64,000 bases of DNA, from NCBI RefSeq assembly GCF_036010325.1, contig NZ_CP108549.1, forward strand, positions 5,642,001 to 5,706,000, written 5' to 3'. The stretch is from Streptomyces sp. NBC_01210 (GTDB taxonomy: Bacteria; Actinomycetota; Actinomycetes; Streptomycetales; Streptomycetaceae). The notes under the pieces were generated by a model, which saw nothing but the letters and a program-made list of their open reading frames with translations, was not told where the DNA came from and did no database searches. Positions 57,204 through 64,000 of this stretch are shown in pieces. The position numbers and the translations under genes were made by a program. Within the stretch, counting starts at the first letter, position 1. Each line of letters opens with the position of its first letter.

Positions 57204-57348
57204 GACCGCCTACCGGGTTAGCTGTCGGGTTCGGGCGGAACGGAAGGTCGCCCTACGGACCGAGGGGGGACGGTCCGATTCACCCCAGGTTGTGCATGGT
57301 GGGTCCCCGGTTCCGAACTCCCGTGAAGAGAGCTCGAATTCGGCGCAG
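57204..57348 (-). ncRNA. ydaO/yuaA-type c-di-AMP riboswitch
   Basis: On the minus strand the region contains the hallmark conserved blocks in order: CGCCGAAT, GGGGACCCACC, GGGGTGAATC, TAGGGCGACC, GAACCCGACAGCTAACC and CGGTAGGCGG. The first and last pair to form P1. It ends about 15-25 bases before the start of a cell-wall hydrolase gene, the classic target of this riboswitch in streptomycetes. Recognised from conserved sequence; not folded computationally. Confidence 0.93.
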
Positions 57349-57650
57349 GCCGCCCGATTCGGCGCGAGTCGCCAGGGGGGTACGGGCTGCCTGATCGAGC
57401 ACGCTAGCCAACTCGTGCGGTTGCTGTGAAGGTTGATGTTCGATATGTCCGATACATTTTCGTGACCTTCGCGGCTGAGTGAGGAGTCGCTCACGGGCCG
57501 GCGCCGCGCGACAGCGCAGCGGAGCGGCCTGATCGCGCAGCGTCGTCGGGCTCCTCGTCGGTCTCGTCGCCCGAGTCGCTGCCCGAGTCGTGCCGGAGCC
57601 GCTCTCGGAGTCGTATCGCAATGCGGCCGCGAGCTGTCAGTGCGGCGGCC

Positions 57651-57656
57651 TAGACT
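57651..57656 (+). promoter_or_regulatory. Candidate pcrA -10 box
   Basis: TAGACT ends nine bases before the pcrA ATG and no ribosome binding site is visible, suggesting a leaderless or nearly leaderless transcript. The 230 bases upstream hold the divergent riboswitch promoter; I see no other feature there. Confidence 0.45.
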
Positions 57657-57665
57657 CGTAGAGCG

Positions 57666-60107
57666 ATGAGCAGCCTCTTTGACGACAGCTTCCTGGCGGA
57701 CCTCCAGCCCAGCGCGGAGCAGCACCCGCCACCGCCCGAGGACTCGGCCCCGGAGGAGATCCCGGACGATCTCTTCCAGGGCGCATTTGACGTGCCTCCG
57801 GCCCGGGACCCGTACTACCGCGACGGCGCCCCGCGCACCGTCGTGGACCCCGCCGCCCTGCTCGAGGGGCTGAACGAGCAGCAGCGTGCCGCTGTTGTGC
57901 ACACCGGGTCGCCGCTGCTCATCGTGGCCGGCGCCGGGTCCGGCAAGACCCGGGTGCTGACCCACCGGATCGCGCATCTGCTGGGCACCCGCAGCGTGCA
58001 CCCCGGCCAGATACTGGCGATCACCTTCACCAACAAGGCCGCCGGCGAGATGAAGGAGCGCGTCGAGCAGCTCGTCGGGCCGCGCGCCAACGCCATGTGG
58101 GTCATGACCTTCCACAGCGCGTGCGTCCGCATCCTGCGCCGGGAGTCCAAGAAGCTCGGCTTCACCTCGTCGTTCTCGATCTACGACGCCGCCGACTCCA
58201 AGCGACTGATGGCACTGGTCTGCCGCGATCTGGACCTCGACCCCAAGAAGTTCCCGCCGAAGTCCTTCAGCGCGAAGATCTCGAATCTGAAGAACGAGCT
58301 GATCGACGAGGAGACCTTCGCCGACCAGGCCGTCGACGGTTTCGAGAAGACGCTCGCCGAGGCCTACCGCATGTACCAGGCGAGGCTGCGCGAGGCCAAT
58401 GCCCTGGACTTCGACGACATCATCATGACCACCGTCCACCTCCTCCAGGCCTTCCCGGACGTCGCCGAGCACTACCAGCGGCGCTTCCGGCACGTCCTGG
58501 TGGACGAGTACCAGGACACCAACCACGCTCAGTACACGCTCGTACGCGAGCTGGTGGGGACGGGCTACGAGGACCTGCCGCCGGCCGAGCTCTGCGTGGT
58601 CGGCGACGCCGACCAGTCGATCTACGCCTTCCGCGGCGCGACCATCCGTAACATCCTCCAGTTCGAGGAGGACTACCCGGACGCGACGACGATCCTGCTT
58701 GAGCAGAACTACCGCTCGACGCAGACGATCCTCTCCGCCGCCAACGCCGTCATCGAGCGGAACGAAAGCCGCCGGCCCAAGAACCTCTGGACCAACGCCG
58801 GCGCCGGCGCGCAGATCACGGGCTATGTCGCGGACACCGAGCACGACGAGGCGCAGTTCGTTGCCGACGAGATCGACCGGCTGACGGACGCGGGCGACGC
58901 GAAGGCCGGCGACGTCGCCGTCTTCTACCGTACGAACGCCCAGTCCCGTGTCTTCGAAGAGATCTTCATCCGGGTCGGGCTGCCGTACAAGGTCGTCGGA
59001 GGAGTGCGCTTCTACGAGCGCAAGGAGGTCCGGGACGTCCTCGCGTATCTGCGTGTCCTCGCCAACCCCGAGGACAATGTCCCGCTGCGCCGGATCCTCA
59101 ATGTCCCCAAGCGGGGTATCGGCGACCGCGCGGAGGCGATGATCGACGCGCTCGCGCTGCGCGAGAAGATCACTTTCCCGCAGGCGCTGCGCCGCGTGGA
59201 CGAGGCGTACGGCATGGCGGCCCGCTCCGCCAACGCCGTGAAGCGCTTCAACGTGCTCATGGAGGAGCTGCGTACGGTCGTCGACTCGGGCGCGGGTCCG
59301 GCGGTGGTGCTGGAGGCCGTCCTCGAGCGGACCGGATATCTCGCCGAGCTACAGGCGTCCACCGACCCGCAGGACGAGACCCGTATCGAGAACCTTCAGG
59401 AACTGGCCGCCGTGGCGCTCGAGTTCGAGCAGGAGCGTGGCGAGGAGGACGGTGCGGGCACGCTCGCCGAGTTCTTGGAGAAGGTGGCGCTCGTCGCCGA
59501 CTCCGACCAGATCCCGGACGAGGACGCGGACGGATCCGGTGTCATCACGCTGATGACGCTGCACACCGCCAAGGGCCTGGAATTCCCTGTGGTGTTCCTG
59601 ACCGGCATGGAGGACGGTGTCTTCCCGCATATGCGTGCCCTCGGCCAGGCGAAGGAGCTGGAGGAGGAGCGGCGGCTGGCGTACGTCGGCATCACACGCG
59701 CCCGCGAGCGCCTCTATCTGACGCGGTCGTCGATGCGCAGCGCGTGGGGTCAGCCCTCGTACAACCCGCCGTCGCGGTTCCTGGAGGAGATCCCGGGCCG
59801 CCACCTGGAGTGGAAGCGGACGGGCCCGATGGCTGCGCCCGCCGGTCCGACGTCCGGCATCGCCTCGTCGCTGTCGTCGTCGCGCTCACGGTCGGGCGGT
59901 GGCGCTTCGGGATTCGCCACGCGGCGTACGAGCGACAAGCCGGTGATCGCGCTGGTCGTCGGCGACAGGGTCACGCACGACCAGTTCGGTCTGGGGACCG
60001 TGGTGGAGGTGACGGGGTCGGGGGCGGACGCACAGGCGACGATCGATTTCGGGGACACCAAGCCGAAGCGGCTGCTGCTGCGGTACGCGCCGGTCGAGAA
60101 GCTGTAG
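57666..60107 (+). CDS. pcrA: ATP-dependent DNA helicase PcrA/UvrD
   Basis: 813 residues; ATG 57666. After an acidic N-terminal extension of 60 residues come the SF1 helicase motifs: Walker A VAGAGSGKTRVLTHR (about residue 90), ITFTNKAAGEMKER, the DEYQDTN box, VGDADQSIYAFRGA, EQNYRSTQTIL, TLHTAKGLEFPVVFLTGME and AYVGITRARERLYL. The C-terminus ends in a Tudor-like RNA-polymerase-binding module (VGDRVTHDQFGLGTVVEV). It unwinds DNA in nucleotide-excision repair and replication-fork clearance. Confidence 0.97.
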   Translation: MSSLFDDSFLADLQPSAEQHPPPPEDSAPEEIPDDLFQGAFDVPPARDPYYRDGAPRTVVDPAALLEGLNEQQRAAVVHTGSPLLIVAGAGSGKTRVLTHRIAHLLGTRSVHPGQILAITFTNKAAGEMKERVEQLVGPRANAMWVMTFHSACVRILRRESKKLGFTSSFSIYDAADSKRLMALVCRDLDLDPKKFPPKSFSAKISNLKNELIDEETFADQAVDGFEKTLAEAYRMYQARLREANALDFDDIIMTTVHLLQAFPDVAEHYQRRFRHVLVDEYQDTNHAQYTLVRELVGTGYEDLPPAELCVVGDADQSIYAFRGATIRNILQFEEDYPDATTILLEQNYRSTQTILSAANAVIERNESRRPKNLWTNAGAGAQITGYVADTEHDEAQFVADEIDRLTDAGDAKAGDVAVFYRTNAQSRVFEEIFIRVGLPYKVVGGVRFYERKEVRDVLAYLRVLANPEDNVPLRRILNVPKRGIGDRAEAMIDALALREKITFPQALRRVDEAYGMAARSANAVKRFNVLMEELRTVVDSGAGPAVVLEAVLERTGYLAELQASTDPQDETRIENLQELAAVALEFEQERGEEDGAGTLAEFLEKVALVADSDQIPDEDADGSGVITLMTLHTAKGLEFPVVFLTGMEDGVFPHMRALGQAKELEEERRLAYVGITRARERLYLTRSSMRSAWGQPSYNPPSRFLEEIPGRHLEWKRTGPMAAPAGPTSGIASSLSSSRSRSGGGASGFATRRTSDKPVIALVVGDRVTHDQFGLGTVVEVTGSGADAQATIDFGDTKPKRLLLRYAPVEKL

Positions 60108-60123
60108 CGGGCTTCGTCGCTTC

Positions 60124-60175
60124 GTCGTTACGTCGCTTCGGCGGGTTGTCGTTACGTCGCTCGGTCGTTACGTCG
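60124..60175. repeat. Three copies of GTCGTTACGTCG between pcrA and the M23 gene
   Basis: Exact copies at 60124-60135, 60148-60159 and 60164-60175, in the short convergent gap; the last runs into the 3' codons of the peptidase gene. Confidence 0.8.
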
Positions 60176-61802
60176 GGTCGAGGCCGTGGCTGCGAAGCCA
60201 CGGCAGCGGGTCGATCGCCGAGCCGCCGCCTGGCCGGACCTCGAAGTGAAGGTGCGGTCCGGTGGAGTTGCCGGAGTTGCCCGAGTACGCGATGACGTCA
60301 CCGGCCTTGATCGAACCGGAGCGGATCTTGGTGCTGCTGAGGTGGCAGTACCAGGTCTCGGTGCCGTCGGACGCGGTCACGATGGCCATGTTGCCGTAGG
60401 CGCTGTTCCACTGCGTACGGACGGTCCCGTCGGTCGCGGCCATCACCTCGGTGCCGTACGACACCGGGAAGTCGATGCCGGTGTGCACGGACATCCAGTT
60501 GACGCCGGCCTGGCCGTAGTACGCGCTCAGGCCCTGCTGTTTCACCGGCAGTACGAACTTGGGGCGCATGGCCTCGCGGCGCTTGGCCTCTTCCTCGCGC
60601 TTTTTCTTCTCCGCCTCCTGGCGCGCCTTGAGATCGAGGCGTTCCTGGGTGCGCGACGCACGGTCGCCGAAGTCGCGGGCGTCGGCGCTGAGAGCGGCGA
60701 GCTGCGTGTCCATCTTGTTGTTGGCGGCGACGGGTTTGACGGAGGCCGGATCGGCGGCCGCCAGGTTCGTCGTGTCGTCCTTGGTGCTGCTGCTGTCGGC
60801 GAGGCCACCGACGGAGGCGGCGGCGATACCGGCGACGCCCATCACGCAGGCGGAGGGTACAGCGACGGTGAGGAGCGCCGAGCGCTTGGCGGGGGTACGG
60901 CGGCGGCCTCGGCTTCCGCCGGAACGGCGGACGGGGCGGGGTGTGACGGGGGTGACGGGGGTGAGGGCTGACGGCTCGAACTCGGCCTCGGCCTCGGGGT
61001 CGAGGTCGGAGTCGTGGTCGAGTTCGGCTGCGGGCTCGGCTTCGGTGTCGAACTCCGCCTCGAACTCGGCCTCAAACTCCGTCTCGAACCCGGTGTCGGT
61101 GTCGGTGTCGAAGTCGGGCTGAGGCTCCGACTGGAAGTGGGCCTCGGTCTGGAAGTCCGGCTGGTGCTCGGTCGTGTACTCGGCCGGGTTCTCGTAGCCG
61201 GTCTCGTACCCGGTGTCGACCGTGAACTCGGGCGCGGGGCTGAACTCCTGCTCCGGCGTGAACTGTCGCGGTACGAAGGCCTCCGCGCCCGTGTTCCAGG
61301 CGGTGGCGTCGTAGGTGCCGGTGTCGAAGGCGGGCGCCGCCCACTGGCCGGTCGCGTCGTAAGCAAAGGTGGCCGCGGCGGTCTCGTACTGACCGGTCTG
61401 CGCGGTCTGGTTCCAGGCGCTGGCGTCCCACTGGCCTGTGGTGTCGTACTGACCCGTCCCGTCGTACTGACCCGTGTTGTTGTACTGGCCGACGGTGTCG
61501 TACTGACCGGTCGTGTCCCATTGGCCCGTGTTGTCCCACTGGCCTGTGGTGTCGTACTGACCCGTCCCGTCGTACTGCGGGAATTGCTGCGTCTGCTGAG
61601 GCTGTTGGGCCTGCTGTGTGGCGTAGACGTCGTAACCGGGGGTCTGGTGAGACCCGGTGTCCCATTGGCTGCTGTCGTACTGACCGCTGTGGTTCGCCTC
61701 GTGGCTGCCCGGAAGGGCGCCGAAGAGGGGGTCGGCGTCGTAGCCGCCAGTGGAGTACCCGTCGTGTCCGACGTACCCGGCGTGGGCGTGCTGGTCGTTC
61801 AC
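60168..61802 (-). CDS. M23-family peptidoglycan peptidase with Gln/Tyr/Asp-rich repeat domain
   Basis: 544 residues from GTG 61802, with GAGAGAGAAG upstream. The first 140 residues are Gln/Tyr/Gly-rich with about nine TGQ(Y/W)D(T/N) repeats. An acidic Glu/Asp/Phe-rich stretch follows to about 280, then a basic patch (GGSRGRRRTPAKR) and a membrane segment (LLTVAVPSACVMGVAGIAAA). The outer part has a coiled coil (RTQERLDLKARQEAEKKK) and an M23 domain with zinc ligands in HTGIDF and HLHFEV. Likely a membrane-anchored LytM-type endopeptidase or activator with a large cytoplasmic disordered tail. Confidence 0.93.
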   Translation of the reverse strand: MNDQHAHAGYVGHDGYSTGGYDADPLFGALPGSHEANHSGQYDSSQWDTGSHQTPGYDVYATQQAQQPQQTQQFPQYDGTGQYDTTGQWDNTGQWDTTGQYDTVGQYNNTGQYDGTGQYDTTGQWDASAWNQTAQTGQYETAAATFAYDATGQWAAPAFDTGTYDATAWNTGAEAFVPRQFTPEQEFSPAPEFTVDTGYETGYENPAEYTTEHQPDFQTEAHFQSEPQPDFDTDTDTGFETEFEAEFEAEFDTEAEPAAELDHDSDLDPEAEAEFEPSALTPVTPVTPRPVRRSGGSRGRRRTPAKRSALLTVAVPSACVMGVAGIAAASVGGLADSSSTKDDTTNLAAADPASVKPVAANNKMDTQLAALSADARDFGDRASRTQERLDLKARQEAEKKKREEEAKRREAMRPKFVLPVKQQGLSAYYGQAGVNWMSVHTGIDFPVSYGTEVMAATDGTVRTQWNSAYGNMAIVTASDGTETWYCHLSSTKIRSGSIKAGDVIAYSGNSGNSTGPHLHFEVRPGGGSAIDPLPWLRSHGLDPT

Positions 61803-62050
61803 CAACTTCTCTCTCGCCTCGGCAGCAGGACCTGGGTTCCGGGGCCCGGGAGAGCGGGGAGCCCCAGAGGGAAAGCAGTGGCGCGACTGTACCCGGCGGT
61901 ATGCGACGGCGACAATCTTCCGCAGGTTTTAGGCAATCAGGAAACGGGCATTCGGCCGTGTTTCGGGGAACTGTGGGCACAGCTTTGGCCCTACGTTCGA
62001 AATGTGTTCGACGTGCGGTTACCTGGTCGGACGCTGAATCGGGCGCCGAA

Positions 62051-62911
62051 TCAGGCGACCGAGACGGCTCCCGAGGTGCCTGCCTCCGACTCGCTCGATT
62101 CGAGCGCCTGGCGGATGCCGGTCGCGACGGCGGAGTGGACCGGCAGGGCGAGATGTCCGATTCCGCTTACGCGCACGTTCTGCGCGATGAGGTCCGGATG
62201 GTCGATGCAGGCCGTCTCGACCGGGACCATTATCTGGTCGAGGTCACTCCAGAAGCTGACAAAACGGGTACGGCATCCGGGTGCGGGCTCGCGCAACTCC
62301 TCGATCACGGCGGATCCCGGACGCATCTGGCGAACTATGGGATGTGCGCTCGCGAGCGGGGCGACGGCGGTACCCGAGTGCGGGGTGCCGAGCGTGACCA
62401 GGGTGCGTACCCGCTGGTCGCCGCCGAGGCGCTGTACGTAGTAGCGGGCGATCAGGCCGCCGAGGCTGTGCCCGACGATGTCGACCTCGCGATGCCCCGT
62501 ACGTGCGCAGATCTCCTCTATATGCCGGCCGAGCAGATCGGCGGCGGCGCGGATGTCGCATGTCAGGGGGGAGTAGTTGAGGCACTCGAGATGGTGCCAG
62601 CCGTGCCGGGCGAGGGAGCGGCGGAGCAGGACGAAGACGGAGCGGTTGTCGACGAAACCGTGGAGCAGGACGGCGGGCGGGTGTGAGGGGCCGGCGGTGG
62701 TCGGCAGGGCCGCGGCCTGGGACGGCAGCTCGGCGTTCCTCGGTCCGGGGTGGTCGGGGGTGCGGCGCTCCGGGGTGAGGCCGGAAGGGTAGAGGAGCAG
62801 ATGCCCGGCGAGGATCGCCAGCTCGAGGGCGGTGGCCCGCAGTAGCGTGGCCGAGATTCGTAGGTGTCGCACGGGGCGCAGACACAGCGGAAAGAAGGGC
62901 AAGACCTTCAT
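62051..62911 (-). CDS. Lipase-like alpha/beta hydrolase
   Basis: 286 residues from ATG 62911, six bases after GGGAGG. A hydrophobic N-terminal segment (ALELAILAGHLLLYPSGL) may anchor it. Lipase motifs: PAVLLHGFVDNRSVF (oxyanion loop), nucleophile elbow VDIVGHSLGGLIARYY (Ser at about residue 150), TLGTPHSGTAVAPL, an acid residue near FWSDLDQIMVP, and late His in VSGIGHLALP. Similar to triacylglycerol lipase/esterase EstA-like enzymes. The substrate is unknown. Divergent from icmB across 381 bases. Confidence 0.9.
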   Translation of the reverse strand: MKVLPFFPLCLRPVRHLRISATLLRATALELAILAGHLLLYPSGLTPERRTPDHPGPRNAELPSQAAALPTTAGPSHPPAVLLHGFVDNRSVFVLLRRSLARHGWHHLECLNYSPLTCDIRAAADLLGRHIEEICARTGHREVDIVGHSLGGLIARYYVQRLGGDQRVRTLVTLGTPHSGTAVAPLASAHPIVRQMRPGSAVIEELREPAPGCRTRFVSFWSDLDQIMVPVETACIDHPDLIAQNVRVSGIGHLALPVHSAVATGIRQALESSESEAGTSGAVSVA

Positions 62912-63292
62912 GGCCGACCTCCCGAATGGCACGCCGGAGACGGCTCTGTCCCCCGTTGTGCCCTCATGGGGCGCCGCTCAGGCTCTTGTACGGCTCTGTG
63001 CCCGTGCCGGGCCGGTGTCGGAGGGGTCGCAGCACCGCGCCGTGCGGCTGACGGCGCGGTGCTGCGACGACCCTGTAGCGGCTCCCCGTGCGACCGTTCC
63101 CGCTGCGGCTTGTGTGCCGCGTGATGCGGGTACGACGCATAGCGAACATGTCCCACGTGTGATTTCCCCCTCCCTATCCACCGTGAAACGGCGGGTTGCG
63201 GGATGCTGGAGATAACGTTCGTTCACTTTCCCGGACCTTGGTCGGTGCGGGACCCGTGCCCGTGGCGGCGCAGTCGGTATGTGGAGGCAGTG
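62912..63292. other. Divergent intergenic region with an 18-bp perfect inverted repeat
   Basis: 381 bases between the divergent starts of the hydrolase and icmB. It contains an 18-bp perfect inverted repeat with a seven-base loop (63026-63043 and 63051-63068). No gene on either strand has a convincing start and codon pattern. Promoters for both genes must lie here, but I cannot place them with confidence. Confidence 0.6.
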
Positions 63293-63706
63293 ATGGGTGT
63301 GACTGGTCCGATCCGCGTGGTGGTGGCCAAGCCGGGTCTCGACGGCCACGATCGCGGGGCCAAGGTGATCGCGCGGGCGCTTCGCGACGCGGGTATGGAG
63401 GTCATCTACACCGGGCTCCACCAGACCCCTGAGCAGATCGTGGACACGGCGATCCAGGAGGACGCCGACGCGATCGGCCTGTCCATCCTGTCCGGGGCGC
63501 ACAACACGCTGTTCGCGAAGGTGATCGAGCTGTTGAAGGAGCGCGAGGCGGAGGACATCAAGGTGTTCGGCGGCGGCATCATCCCGGAGGCGGACATTGC
63601 TCCGCTGAAGGAGAAGGGCGTCGCGGAGATCTTCACGCCGGGAGCGACGACGGCGTCGATCGTCGACTGGGTCAACGCAAACGTCCGCCAGCCTGCGGGG
63701 GCGTGA
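63293..63706 (+). CDS. icmB: Isobutyryl-CoA mutase small (B12-binding) subunit
   Basis: 137 residues; ATG 63293 with GGAGG seven bases upstream. A stand-alone cobalamin-binding domain: the D-x-H-x-x-G motif is LDGHDRGAK near residue 17, with the Ser-x-Leu region [10 protein letters not shown] and the GG segment [11 protein letters not shown]. Length and sequence match IcmB of Streptomyces, which pairs with IcmA (encoded elsewhere) to interconvert isobutyryl-CoA and n-butyryl-CoA, linking valine breakdown to polyketide building blocks. Monocistronic in this window. Confidence 0.93.
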   Translation: MGVTGPIRVVVAKPGLDGHDRGAKVIARALRDAGMEVIYTGLHQTPEQIVDTAIQEDADAIGLSILSGAHNTLFAKVIELLKEREAEDIKVFGGGIIPEADIAPLKEKGVAEIFTPGATTASIVDWVNANVRQPAGA

Positions 63707-63984
63707 CGCCTCCGGCGGGGTTTTGTGGCCCGGGCCCGGTGTCGTCCGGTCTTGTCGGGTGCGGGCTCCGGTGCCCCTCCGGGCTCGACTCCTCGGGGTC
63801 GGCGGCGTACAGGCTCTTGGTGCGTGACCCCGGTTTTGCCGCCAATCCCCTGCGGGGACGACCCTGCACGGCCCCTCCCCACCCGAACGACACGAGTGCG
63901 GCCCGCCGCGGGGGTACAGCGGTCCGCCGGTGGAAACCACCCACCGAAGAGCAACCACGAACGCCCCCGGCCCACGCTCACCAC
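63707..63984. other. Region downstream of icmB, no supported gene
   Basis: About 280 bases. Just after the icmB stop, CGCCTCCGGCGGGGTTTTG resembles a weak terminator ending in a T run. I see nothing else that can be supported. Confidence 0.4.
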
Positions 63985-64000
63985 ATGACCGAGCAACTGA
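63985..64000 (+). CDS. Possible start of the next gene (cut by window end)
   Basis: ATG at 63985 reads MTEQL and runs off the window. There is no ribosome binding site, so this is only a possibility. Confidence 0.25.

Noticed and set aside
61014..62441. A 475-codon plus-strand frame over the M23 peptidase
   Set aside because: It is the shadow of the repeat-rich peptidase (Val/Leu/Gly repeats), without a ribosome binding site.

Overview
The base composition (very high GC, codon third positions almost all G or C), the WhiD and BldM developmental regulators, a GroEL1 with a His-rich tail, a family of PASTA-less Ser/Thr kinases and a cobalamin-binding mutase subunit all point to a chromosomal core region of a Streptomyces. 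The order groES-groEL1 ... whiD ... bldM ... ECF sigma ... guaB-guaB3 is a conserved actinobacterial arrangement; mycobacteria keep a related order of groES-groEL1-whiB3-sigD-guaB2-guaB3.

Layout. 1-1.5 kb: 3' end of an ECF42-type sigma factor and a membrane protein. 1.5-4.3 kb (minus): a small accessory island with a truncated WXG100 gene, two stray toxin-tail fragments and four small genes that look like an immunity array left after loss of a polymorphic toxin. 4.4-7.2 kb: a methyltransferase and a tandem pair of polysaccharide-deacetylase lipoproteins, the second lacking its metal-binding motif. 7.4-9.7 kb: groES-groEL1 under two CIRCE operators. 9.7-14.1 kb: metabolic genes (monooxygenase/SnoaL fusion, 2-hydroxyacid dehydrogenase, SDR, MOSC) and a LysR regulator. 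14.1-19.3 kb: whiD, bldM (with a recognisable sigma-BldN promoter), a SigD/ShbA-type sigma factor, guaB and guaB3. 19.3-23.1 kb: membrane protein, an odd nucleotide-sugar dehydrogenase and glpD.

23.4-36 kb is a run of six co-directional Ser/Thr kinase-type receptor genes. Five have complete catalytic motifs and one is a pseudokinase with a very long insertion. Most share a related extracellular C-terminal domain. The last is split by an exact 11-bp tandem duplication that separates its kinase part from its membrane and sensor part. 36-41.4 kb: succinate-semialdehyde-type dehydrogenase, GMC oxidoreductase, a sortase substrate and a small lipoprotein.

41.9-44.8 kb: a monofunctional chorismate mutase whose 5' region holds a 23-residue Phe/Tyr-rich leader ORF and a terminator, which looks like a transcription attenuator; then guaA and a Uma2 nuclease. 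44.8-53.9 kb: cupin, class II aldolase, membrane proteins, a LiaFSR-like PspC/histidine kinase/response regulator group, an esterase and a GNAT enzyme whose convergent 3' ends sit in a tandem repeat. 54-64 kb: two paralogous NlpC/P60 cell-wall hydrolases (one behind a clear ydaO-type c-di-AMP riboswitch), PcrA helicase, a repeat-rich M23 peptidase, a lipase-like hydrolase and icmB.

The most interesting items are the chorismate mutase attenuator, the toxin/immunity remnant island, the kinase cluster with its frameshift and pseudokinase, and the Cys-less nucleotide-sugar dehydrogenase. No rRNA, tRNA, CRISPR array, insertion sequence or phage gene was seen.
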